From: Bradyrhizobium sp.
GTDB taxonomy: Bacteria > Pseudomonadota > Alphaproteobacteria > Rhizobiales > Xanthobacteraceae
DNA: 64,000 nt
Assembly: GCF_030654605.1 (NCBI RefSeq)
Contig: NZ_JAURXB010000115.1
Location: forward strand, 22,448-86,447
Reading direction: 5' to 3'
Under the pieces are notes generated by a model, which saw only the letters and a program-made list of their open reading frames with translations, had not been told where the DNA came from and searched no databases. Below are positions 55,770-64,000 of this stretch, piece by piece; position 1 is the stretch's first letter, and every line of letters starts with the position of its first letter. Made by a program: the position numbers and the translations under genes.

Positions 55770-56273
55770 ATGTCACTGATCGGCCGCCTGTTCGTCATCC
55801 TGTTCGGCTTCCTTGCCGCCTGTCTGGTGGCCGGAATCATCGTGGTCGGCGCGGTGCTGTTCCCGGAATTTTCCGATTTCTCCGATAGTCAGATCGACCC
55901 GTCCGCGCTCAACGTCATATTAGGGTTCGGTTTCATCTTCCTCAGCGGCTTTGCGCTGTTGCCGGCGACCATCGTGGTTTTGATCACCGAGGCTTTCTAT
56001 ATCAGGAGCGTGCTGGCTTACGCGCTGGGCGGCGGCCTCGTCGGGCTCGCCTGCTATCTCGGCTTGATCCCGTTCGATCCCGACACGCTTCGCTTCGACG
56101 GCATTGTCCGCCGCCATCTCGAAATCATGACCGGCGCCGGCATCGTCGCGGGCCTCGTGTACTGGATGATCGCGGGCCGTAACGCCGGCGCCTGGCGCGA
56201 ACCGCGCCGCCCGCTGACACCCCCGCCGCCGCTGCCGTCGCATTCGCCCGCACCGCCGCCGCCAGCGTCATGA
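55770..56273 (+). CDS. Integral membrane protein, four segments
   Basis: A 167-residue protein with about four membrane segments (7-30, 51-75, 80-100 and 120-140; for example GRLFVILFGFLAACLVAGII and GFGFIFLSGFALLPATIVVLI) and a Pro-rich cytoplasmic tail. I recognise no domain of known function. The pattern is typical of small conserved hypothetical proteins in Bradyrhizobium-like genomes. The following PAP2 gene is on the same strand, 54 bases downstream. Confidence 0.78.
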   Translation: MSLIGRLFVILFGFLAACLVAGIIVVGAVLFPEFSDFSDSQIDPSALNVILGFGFIFLSGFALLPATIVVLITEAFYIRSVLAYALGGGLVGLACYLGLIPFDPDTLRFDGIVRRHLEIMTGAGIVAGLVYWMIAGRNAGAWREPRRPLTPPPPLPSHSPAPPPPAS

Positions 56274-56327
56274 AGAAGCGGCCCGGACGCCTTTTCATCC
56301 CGGGCGGGCTCGGCTAAACCCCGCGCC

Positions 56328-57095
56328 ATGAACCGATCGGGACTTTATACCGCGCTGGCGCTGGTGCTCGTTGTCGGATTGCTGTTCGGGATTTATCCCG
56401 AGCTCGACCTGCAGCTGGCCGGGCTGTTCTTCGATGCCTCGAACAAGACTTTCCCGCTGAAGTTCAATACGCTGGCGATGATCGCGCGCGACGGCGCGAT
56501 GTGGATCGCGTGGGGCCTCGCGCTGCCGTCGATCGTGGCTCTTGTGGTGAAGCTGGCGCGGCCGGACAAGCCGCTGCTGGTGCCGGGGCGGACGGTCATG
56601 TTCCTGCTGGTGACGCTGGTTCTCTCCGCCGGCATTCTCACCAATCTCACCTTCAAGAGCCATTGGGGCCGGCCGCGTCCCATCGTGGTCACGCAATTCG
56701 ACGGTCCGCAGCAATTCGTGCCGTGGTGGGATCCGCGCGGCAGCTGCGGCCGGAACTGCTCGTTCTTTTCAGGCGAAGCCGCGACGGCGTTCTGGACCTA
56801 TGCGCCCGCGGCGCTGACGCCGCCGGCCTGGCGGCCGCTGGCGTTTACCGCCGCGACGCTGTTCGGCGTGGTCACGAGCGGCCTGCGGATGGCGTTCGGC
56901 GGCCATTTTTTCACCGATGTCGCGATCGCCGGGCTGGTGACGTTTATCGTGATCTGGCTGGCCTTTGCCTGGATCTACCGCTGGCCCTCGACCCGGCTGT
57001 CCGACGCGCGCATCGACGCCGCGCTGACGCGGTTCGCCTGGCCGCTCTACCGGCTGCGGCAGAAATGGCGCGGGCGCGATGTGGGCTCCCGGTAA
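56328..57095 (+). CDS. PAP2-family phosphatase (LpxE/LpxF-like)
   Basis: A 255-residue inner-membrane phosphatase with about five membrane segments. The three PAP2 motifs are KSHWGRPRP (Lys110, Arg117, Pro118), FFSGE (148-150) and LRMAFGGHFFTD (Arg187, His193, Asp197). In the second motif Glu replaces the usual His of PSGH. The active site faces the periplasm, so lipid A, undecaprenyl pyrophosphate or phosphatidylglycerol phosphate are likely substrates. The altered motif resembles the lipid A phosphatase subgroup. This assignment is inference. Confidence 0.88.
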   Translation: MNRSGLYTALALVLVVGLLFGIYPELDLQLAGLFFDASNKTFPLKFNTLAMIARDGAMWIAWGLALPSIVALVVKLARPDKPLLVPGRTVMFLLVTLVLSAGILTNLTFKSHWGRPRPIVVTQFDGPQQFVPWWDPRGSCGRNCSFFSGEAATAFWTYAPAALTPPAWRPLAFTAATLFGVVTSGLRMAFGGHFFTDVAIAGLVTFIVIWLAFAWIYRWPSTRLSDARIDAALTRFAWPLYRLRQKWRGRDVGSR

Positions 57096-57152
57096 GTTCG
57101 ACTTCATCACGCCAGGCGCCATTAAACGCGTGCCCACCGGCGGGAAATTTGA

Positions 57153-58556
<1,404 letters not shown>

Positions 58557-58711
58557 ACCGCGCGGGCGTAATTTTGGATGATGCCGCGGGCTTCATCGAG
58601 CCTGCGTAATGGAGCCGTCACTCACGACCGGTAGCATGACAGACGCCGCGCGTGCCCTGCGATAGAGGTCGCTCCAGTGCCGCGCCGCAATCTCTGACGC
58701 GGAGCCCCATC

Positions 58712-60472
58712 ATGATCAAGTATTTCGCCGCAGCGTCCCTCATGGTCCTGGCGTCGGGATCATCAGTTCTTGCCCAGACGGTCTACCCGATCGACCGCGC
58801 CGAGATTCTTGCCGGCGCGAAATTCGACTTCAAGGTTGAATTCGCTGATCGCGTCGATCCGGCGAAATTGCAGGTGACGGTGAATGGCGAGGATTATGCC
58901 GCCGTGTTCGGCCGCGCTGGCACGTTCATCGAGCGCGAGGACGGCAAGGATCAGTCGGCGCTGCTGCTGCGCGACGTCGCGCTGACCAGGCCCGGCCGCG
59001 TCACCGTCGAAGTCGGCGATGGCACGCGTCGCCGCAAGCTGGCGTGGACGGTCTACGACACCGGCCCGCGCAAGGCGAAGAATGTCATCCTGTTCATCGG
59101 CGACGGCATGTCGCCCGCCCATCGCACCGCCGCGCGGCTGTTGTCCAAGGGCATCGCGGAAGGCAAGAGCCTCGGCAAACTGGCGATCGACGACATGCCG
59201 CATATGGCCATGGTGGCGACCGCAGGCATCGATTCGATCATCACCGATTCGGCCAACTCGGCCAGCGCCTATGCCACCGGTCACAAGACCGCCTCGGCTG
59301 CGATGGGCGTCTATGCCGACCGCACCATCAGCCCGTTCGACGACCCCAGGGTCGAAACCATCACCAGTCTGGCCAGGCGCCGGCTCGGCCTCGGCATCGG
59401 TATCGTCACCAATACCGAAGTCGAGGATGCCACGCCGGCCGCGATGATCGCGCACACCCGCCGCCGCGGCACCTATGACGAGATCGTCGCGCAGTTGTTC
59501 GCCGCCAGGCCCGACGTCCTGATGGGCGGCGGCAGCGCCAGTTTCCTGCCGAAAGATGCGCCCGGCTCGAAGCGCAAGGACGATATCGATTATGTCGCCC
59601 GGTTTCGCGAGGCCGGCTACAGGATGGCGACGACCGCGGGCGAACTCAATGCGCTGGCGGCCCAACCCGAGACGCGCCAATTGCTCGGCCTGTTCGCCAC
59701 GGGGAATATGGATGGCGCGCTGGACCGCAAATTCCTGAAGGGCGGCGGCGTTGGCAAGTTTCCCGAACAGCCCGATCTGACCCAGCAGGTCCAGGCCGCA
59801 TTGGATGTGCTGTCGCGGAATGAGGCCGGCTTCTTCCTGATGGTCGAATCCGGAATGATCGACAAATACGCGCATCTGCTGGACATGGAGCGCGCGGTGT
59901 ACGACACCATCATGCTCGACAATGCGGTGCGGCTGGCGCGCGACTGGGCGCGGACGCGCGGTGACGACACGCTGATCCTGGTCGTGGCGGATCACAATCA
60001 TCCCAACAGCCTTGTCGGCACCATCAATGACGACATGGGCGTGACGCCGAACGTGCCGCTGCGCGAGCGCGTCAGCGTGTACGAGAAGGCGGGATTTCCG
60101 AATTATCCCGATCCGGATGCGGAAGGTTATCCGTCGCGCGTCGATGTCAGCCGCAGGCTGGCGATCTTCTCGGCCGCGCTGCCGGATCACTACGAAACCT
60201 TCCGCCCGAAGCTCGATGACCCGAACGAACCGACGGTGAAGGGCGAGGCGCCCGGGACCTTCAGGGCCAATGAGAAATACAAGGACGTTCCCGGCGTCGC
60301 GCTGCGTTTGGGCAATCTGCCGGCCATGATGCGCGCCAGCGTGCATTCCGGAGAAGACGTGATCCTGACCGCGGCCGGACCGGGTAGCGAGCGGGTCCGC
60401 GGATCGATGGATAACACCGAAATTTTCCGCGTCATCGCCGATGCCCTGGGCCTGGCGCCGGCGGGGCCATAG
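58712..60472 (+). CDS. Alkaline phosphatase with N-terminal extra domain
   Basis: A 586-residue secreted phosphatase. The signal peptide is AAASLMVLASGSSVLA. Residues about 23-115 form an extra beta-rich domain with no clear identity. The alkaline phosphatase core has FIGDGMSPAHR (metal Asp131), the nucleophile in TDSANSASAYATGHKT (Ser180), and VVADHNHPNS for the metal His residues. Length is above E. coli PhoA (471). It releases phosphate from monoesters in the periplasm. The ATG at 58712 has GGAG upstream. No Pho box was found by eye. Confidence 0.92.
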   Translation: MIKYFAAASLMVLASGSSVLAQTVYPIDRAEILAGAKFDFKVEFADRVDPAKLQVTVNGEDYAAVFGRAGTFIEREDGKDQSALLLRDVALTRPGRVTVEVGDGTRRRKLAWTVYDTGPRKAKNVILFIGDGMSPAHRTAARLLSKGIAEGKSLGKLAIDDMPHMAMVATAGIDSIITDSANSASAYATGHKTASAAMGVYADRTISPFDDPRVETITSLARRRLGLGIGIVTNTEVEDATPAAMIAHTRRRGTYDEIVAQLFAARPDVLMGGGSASFLPKDAPGSKRKDDIDYVARFREAGYRMATTAGELNALAAQPETRQLLGLFATGNMDGALDRKFLKGGGVGKFPEQPDLTQQVQAALDVLSRNEAGFFLMVESGMIDKYAHLLDMERAVYDTIMLDNAVRLARDWARTRGDDTLILVVADHNHPNSLVGTINDDMGVTPNVPLRERVSVYEKAGFPNYPDPDAEGYPSRVDVSRRLAIFSAALPDHYETFRPKLDDPNEPTVKGEAPGTFRANEKYKDVPGVALRLGNLPAMMRASVHSGEDVILTAAGPGSERVRGSMDNTEIFRVIADALGLAPAGP

Positions 60473-60475
60473 CGC

Positions 60476-60518
60476 TTCCTTCTCCCCTCCCCACCGCTTC
60501 GCGGGGGGAGGGAGAAGA
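60476..60518. terminator. Convergent-junction hairpin of the CTCTCCC/GGGAG family
   Basis: CTTCTCCCCTCCCC and GGGGGGAGGGAGAAG pair around CCGCTTCGC. It sits between the convergent alkaline phosphatase and TetR genes and is a short member of the repeat family at 11981, 24803 and 37172. Confidence 0.7.
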
Positions 60519-60552
60519 AAGCGCACTGGCTCAGTGAGCTGCAAGGCGCCTC

Positions 60553-61173
60553 TCAGGAAAGCGTCGGTCCCGAGAACATCAGCTTGACGCAGCTGCGGAA
60601 GATCAGGATCTGGCGTTCCAGCCGGCGCGGATCGTTCAGCGTCTTCGATAGGATGATGGCGCCGTCGACGATGCATGACAGCATGTCGGCGAGATCGTCG
60701 AGGTCGACCGCTTCCTTCGGCGGATAGACCGCGGCGATGCCGTCGAAGATGCCGCGGAAGCGCGCGTTCCAGTCCCGCACCGACTGCGCGGTGAGGTCAC
60801 GCACCTCGCGATCGAACAGTCGCTCCTGATAGCAGATGCTGGCAATCAGGCAGCCGGGATGGCCGTTCGGCAGGTCGGCCATCACTTCGGCAAGCAGCTT
60901 CAGCGAGATCAGGAACGCCTGCAGCGGATCGTCCGACAGCTGCCGGCCGCGCGCGAAGATGTCGTCGAACAGACGATCATTGGTGTCGACGTAGCGGCGC
61001 AGCATCTCGCGCGCGAGCGCGTTCTTGTCCCTGAAGTGATAGAAGAAGCCGCTCTTGGTGAGACCGGCTTCCGCGATGACTTCCTCGATCGAGGTGGCAC
61101 CGAATCCCTTGGCGAGGACGGCCGCCTCCGCGACCTCGAGGATCCGCTCCCGCGTCGCTTCGCCCTTTCCCAT
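60553..61173 (-). CDS. TetR-family repressor
   Basis: A 206-residue regulator. The DNA-binding part has TRERILEVAEAAVLAKGF and AGLTKSGFFYHFRDKNAL (about 8-56), the canonical TetR helix-turn-helix. The ligand domain carries SICYQERLF and LSCIVDGAIILSKTL. It resembles AcrR-like repressors. A near-palindrome (GTAC...GTAC) lies just upstream, which it may bind to control itself. No obvious efflux target is adjacent; the homocysteine methyltransferase gene is divergent across 249 bases. Confidence 0.92.
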   Translation of the reverse strand: MGKGEATRERILEVAEAAVLAKGFGATSIEEVIAEAGLTKSGFFYHFRDKNALAREMLRRYVDTNDRLFDDIFARGRQLSDDPLQAFLISLKLLAEVMADLPNGHPGCLIASICYQERLFDREVRDLTAQSVRDWNARFRGIFDGIAAVYPPKEAVDLDDLADMLSCIVDGAIILSKTLNDPRRLERQILIFRSCVKLMFSGPTLS

Positions 61174-61202
61174 TCAACACTCCGAAAACTGCCCTTGGAA
61201 AA

Positions 61203-61219
61203 CTGTACTCGCGGTACGG
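61203..61219. promoter_or_regulatory. Candidate TetR operator
   Basis: CTGTACTCGCGGTACGG is a near-palindrome with GTAC in both arms, centred about 38 bases upstream of the tetR start. Position and symmetry fit an autoregulatory operator. The second arm differs at two positions. Confidence 0.4.
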
Positions 61220-61422
61220 ATTGTTGCGCTCGCAGCCGCGCGGTGGCTTCGTCCGCGCCGTACAACCCCATGATTTCGTATCAATTTCCAGCCAAAGGTT
61301 CAGCCGCACCACGCGTGCGCTAGGAAGCCGCGACATTATGCAGCACCAGTTGCACGAGACCAGGGCCGGCGTCGTGAGACCGAACGGACGGCACAGGGCG
61401 GATTGATGACGGAGTGATTGCA

Positions 61423-62379
61423 GTGACAAAATATCGACACGACCTGCCGCAACGCCGCGGCGGCATTTTTCTCACCGACGGCGGCATGGAAACGACGCTG
61501 ATTTTTCACGAAGGTGTCGAGCTGCCGCACTTCGCGGCCTTCGTGCTGCTCGACAGTCCGGATGGCCGGCAGAAGCTGAAGCAGTACTACCAGGCCTATC
61601 TAGCGGTCGCGCGCGCGCACGGTACCGGCTTCGTGCTCGACAGCCCGACATGGCGCGCCAATTCCGATTGGGCCGACAAGCTCGGCTATGACGCCGCAGC
61701 GCTCAAGGCGATCAATGTCCGTTCGATCGCGTTCCTGGAGGGCCTGCGTGCCGATTGGGAAAGGCCGGAGGCGCCCTGTGTCATCAGCGGCGCGATCGGT
61801 CCGCGCGGTGACGGTTACAAGGCAGGCAACATGGATGCGGCGGAGGCCGAGGCCTATCACGCCGCACAGATTGCCGCCTTCGTCGAGGGCGGCGCCGACA
61901 TGGTGACGGCCTTTACGCTGAACAGCATCAATGAAGCTGTTGGCATCGCGCGTGCGGCAAAGGCACAGCGGATTCCCGCGGTGATTTCGTTCACGGTGGA
62001 AGCCGACGGCCGCCTGGCGGGCGGCGAGACGTTGCGCGAGGCCATTGAAACAGTGGATCGCGAGACCTCGGGCGCGCCCGAATACTACATGATCAACTGC
62101 GCGCATCCGGTGCATTTCGAAAACGCGCTGCGGGCGAGCGAACCCTGGGTCAGACGCATCCACGGCGTGAGAGCCAACGCATCGACCAGAAGCCATGCGG
62201 AGCTGGATGAGTCCACGACGCTCGATGCGGGCGATCCGCGCGATCTGGGCCGGCGCTACCGCGATCTCAGGCGCATGTTCCCGGCGATGCGCATGCTCGG
62301 CGGCTGCTGCGGCACCGATCACCGTCATGTCCAGGCGATCTGCGAAGCCGTCCTGCCGCCGCGGGCCCTCAGCGCCTGA
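61423..62379 (+). CDS. Homocysteine S-methyltransferase family protein
   Basis: A 318-residue zinc methyltransferase of the MmuM/BHMT type. It begins LTDGGMETTLIF (about 17-28). Zinc ligands are in NCAHP (Cys226) and GGCCGTDH (Cys295 and Cys296). FVLDSPTWRAN and GPRGDGY complete the barrel. It would methylate homocysteine or selenocysteine from S-methylmethionine, betaine or SAM. The start is GTG 61423, because GGAG lies eight bases upstream; a three-codon frame (ATG at 61406) ends just before it. Confidence 0.88.
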   Translation: MTKYRHDLPQRRGGIFLTDGGMETTLIFHEGVELPHFAAFVLLDSPDGRQKLKQYYQAYLAVARAHGTGFVLDSPTWRANSDWADKLGYDAAALKAINVRSIAFLEGLRADWERPEAPCVISGAIGPRGDGYKAGNMDAAEAEAYHAAQIAAFVEGGADMVTAFTLNSINEAVGIARAAKAQRIPAVISFTVEADGRLAGGETLREAIETVDRETSGAPEYYMINCAHPVHFENALRASEPWVRRIHGVRANASTRSHAELDESTTLDAGDPRDLGRRYRDLRRMFPAMRMLGGCCGTDHRHVQAICEAVLPPRALSA

Positions 62380-62397
62380 ATGGTCAAATAGCCAAAC

Positions 62398-62427
62398 AAA
62401 ATGGCCGGGATTTCTCCCGGCCATTTT
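62398..62427. terminator. Bidirectional intrinsic terminator
   Basis: AAAATGGCCGGGA pairs perfectly with TCCCGGCCATTTT around loop TTTC (13 pairs). It ends with T-runs on both strands, between the convergent methyltransferase and OmpA-family genes. Confidence 0.9.
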
Positions 62428-62445
62428 TTCTGCGATTGCCTTGCC

Positions 62446-64000
62446 TTAGCGGCGCGGCGGCGCGGTGCCGGGCGGCGGCGGCGGCAGCGATGCTGTTCCG
62501 CCATTGAGCAGCGGCGTGATGTTGCGGATCGTAACGCGCCGATTGATGGCGCTCGGCCCGTCGGTATCCTCTTTCGGATATTGCTCGCCATAGCCCTGCG
62601 AGGTCAGGTTTTCCATCGGCACGCCGAATTGCTGCGTCAGCAGCGTGGCCGCCGACTCGGCGCGACGATCCGACAACGACAGATTGTCGACGTCAGATCC
62701 CACCTTGTCGGTATGGCCTTCGATCAGGAATACCGCGCGCGGGTTGGCCGCGATGGCGCGATTGAGCCCGTCGGCGATCGCCTGCAGCTTCGCTGCCTGA
62801 TCGGGGGGGATTTCCCACGATCCGGTTTCGAAGTTGATGCTGTTGATGTCGATGCTGGGCATGCGTTGCCGCACCGAGGCGCTGTAACGGATCTCGTCCA
62901 GCGAGTAGCGCCGTTCGAGCCGCTCCACCGGCGGAGCGATCATGGTGTCGTAGAGCAATTCCGGCGACGCATCGTCGGCTTCGACGATGTAGCGCTCCCG
63001 CGGAATACGCAGGATCGGCGGCGCCAGGTCGACATAGAACCCACCGATGCCGCGCGGGCCGCGATAGCTGTTGTCGATGATGATGATCTCGCGGCCGCGC
63101 TGATCCCTGCGGATCCGGCGCAGCAACTGGCCGTTGCGATCGTTCACCGTGATGATCTGCGTACCATCGGGACGGATCACGATGGTGCGCGTGTCGTTGC
63201 CGACCCGCTCGGTCCTGATGTCGCGCGCGCCATAGCGGAAGCGATCCACCTCGTTGTGGCGAATGAACGACTGGCCACTGGGATCGCGAACGATGATCCG
63301 GCCGGGCTCGGTGAACACCGTACGCCCGCCTTCCTGGCTTTCCCGACGTTGGCCTTGGAAACCTCCCATCGTTTTCGTTCCCACAGGTGCTGCGCCCGGC
63401 GCAATCGGCGTCAGGGCCTTGTCCGGCGGCGGCGCGGGCGGAATCGGCGCGCTGACCGTTGGCGGCGGGCGACGAACCATCGGCGCGCCGGGCGGCAAGG
63501 CGCTCTGTCCACCGGGTCCACCTGCGGCAGGCGCAGCAGTCGGCGCACCCGGAGCGGCGGGCGCACCTGGAGCGGCAGGCGTCGTTGTCGGCGCAGGTGC
63601 ACCCGGAGCGGGCGTGGTGGTCGGCGCGGGTCCACCGGGAGGGGGGCTACCTGGAGGCGGCCCGGTACGTGCCGGTGGTGCCCCCGGAACCGTGGTTGGA
63701 GCGGGCGGCGTGCCCGCTGCGGGCGGGGCGCCGGGCGGCCTGCCTCCAGGCGGCGGTGTGCCTGCACCGGTGCCTGCCGCAGGTGGCGGCGTCGGCGGCG
63801 CGGTCTGAACCGGCGGCAATTGCTTGGTGCCCGCGGGCGGCGGCGGCACGGGAGGCGGCGCGCCCTTGTCCATGGGCCTCACGGGCGCGACGCTCGGCGC
63901 AGCCGGCGGCTTCGGCGGCACCGGCGGTGGTGCAGCTGTCGGCGGCGGTGGCGGTGCGGTACGCGCAGCGGGAGGCGGCGGCGGAGGCGTCGCGGGCTTT
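62446..64000 (-). CDS. OmpA-family protein with long proline-rich N-terminal region (start outside window)
   Basis: At least 517 residues; the frame remains open at the right window edge, so the start and any signal peptide are not seen. The first 190 visible residues are strongly Pro/Ala/Gly-rich (PPPAGTKQLPPVQTAPP is typical), probably disordered. A middle part (about 220-370) with FTEPGRIIVRDPSG and IRRDQRGREIIIIDN is beta-rich. The C-terminal 120 residues are an OmpA/MotB peptidoglycan-binding domain with INFETGSWEI, IEGHTDKVGSDVDNLSLSDRRAES (split here as IEGHTDKVGSD and LSDRRAES) and YGEQYPKEDT. It probably tethers the outer membrane to peptidoglycan. Confidence 0.88.
   Translation of the reverse strand, partial: KPATPPPPPPAARTAPPPPPTAAPPPVPPKPPAAPSVAPVRPMDKGAPPPVPPPPAGTKQLPPVQTAPPTPPPAAGTGAGTPPPGGRPPGAPPAAGTPPAPTTVPGAPPARTGPPPGSPPPGGPAPTTTPAPGAPAPTTTPAAPGAPAAPGAPTAAPAAGGPGGQSALPPGAPMVRRPPPTVSAPIPPAPPPDKALTPIAPGAAPVGTKTMGGFQGQRRESQEGGRTVFTEPGRIIVRDPSGQSFIRHNEVDRFRYGARDIRTERVGNDTRTIVIRPDGTQIITVNDRNGQLLRRIRRDQRGREIIIIDNSYRGPRGIGGFYVDLAPPILRIPRERYIVEADDASPELLYDTMIAPPVERLERRYSLDEIRYSASVRQRMPSIDINSINFETGSWEIPPDQAAKLQAIADGLNRAIAANPRAVFLIEGHTDKVGSDVDNLSLSDRRAESAATLLTQQFGVPMENLTSQGYGEQYPKEDTDGPSAINRRVTIRNITPLLNGGTASLPPPPPGTAPPRR

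Overview
The window is a contiguous piece of a high-G+C alphaproteobacterial chromosome. Its gene content and order point to the Bradyrhizobium/Rhodopseudomonas group (Nitrobacteraceae): rsmB-heparinase II/III-purH, tsaD facing hemD-mic60-hemY, a DUF1674 gene (SdhAF4), acs, tsaD-gpsA-EVE, yggT-DUF167-folD and typA. This placement is inferred from gene families, not from a database match. Most genes are ordinary chromosomal housekeeping or envelope genes. I saw no phage, insertion sequence, CRISPR, rRNA, nodulation or conjugation genes.

Layout. 0-8 kb: start of purH (cut by the window edge), an AT-rich accessory pocket (orphan HigA-type antitoxin and a secreted FG-GAP protein), heparinase, rsmB, an SDH assembly factor, a membrane-anchored nuclease and an L,D-transpeptidase. 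8-14 kb: acetyl-CoA synthetase, topoisomerase IB, a frameshifted diguanylate cyclase and an EVE protein. 14-20 kb: gpsA and tsaD facing hemD, mic60 and hemY. 20-25 kb: tRNA-Thr(CGT), an AT-richer HEPN-type gene, then small secreted or membrane genes and a polysaccharide deacetylase, with three perfect TGTGA-N6-TCACA sites. 25-35 kb: an MFS-monooxygenase-like fusion, a Tat-exported hydrolase, a P450, a class III cyclase, TerB-like, SDR, amidotransferase, and an NTF2-like/enoyl-CoA hydratase pair. 35-46 kb: tRNA-Ala(CGC), yggT, DUF167, folD, an M20 peptidase, ppa, an acetyltransferase, a hydrolase/DCC pair, an amine oxidase, typA, and a Crp-like gene divergent from a lone receiver. 46-51 kb: two TAXI solute-binding proteins without permeases, plus PCD, DUF1232 and Sel1-like genes. 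51-64 kb: quinone oxidoreductase, DECR-like SDR, IalB, rlmN, PAP2 phosphatase, argG, alkaline phosphatase, TetR, homocysteine S-methyltransferase and a proline-rich OmpA-family protein (cut by the window edge).

The strongest unexplained signal is at 21.8-24.1 kb. Three perfect Crp-type palindromes each stand 56-76 bases upstream of a small exported or membrane protein gene. This suggests a local cAMP-Crp-type envelope regulon. Two accessory insertions also stand out. One is between purH and heparinase, where the 3' end of the heparinase gene and its flank are imperfectly duplicated on the far side of the insert. The other is the HEPN gene directly downstream of tRNA-Thr. The gene-free stretches are full of palindromic repeats, and one family (CTCTCCC...GGGAGAG) occurs only where genes converge.

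Most long open frames on the opposite strand of GC-rich genes are codon-bias shadows and were left out. Starts were set by ribosome-binding sites and family N-termini; many sit downstream of the longest possible frame.
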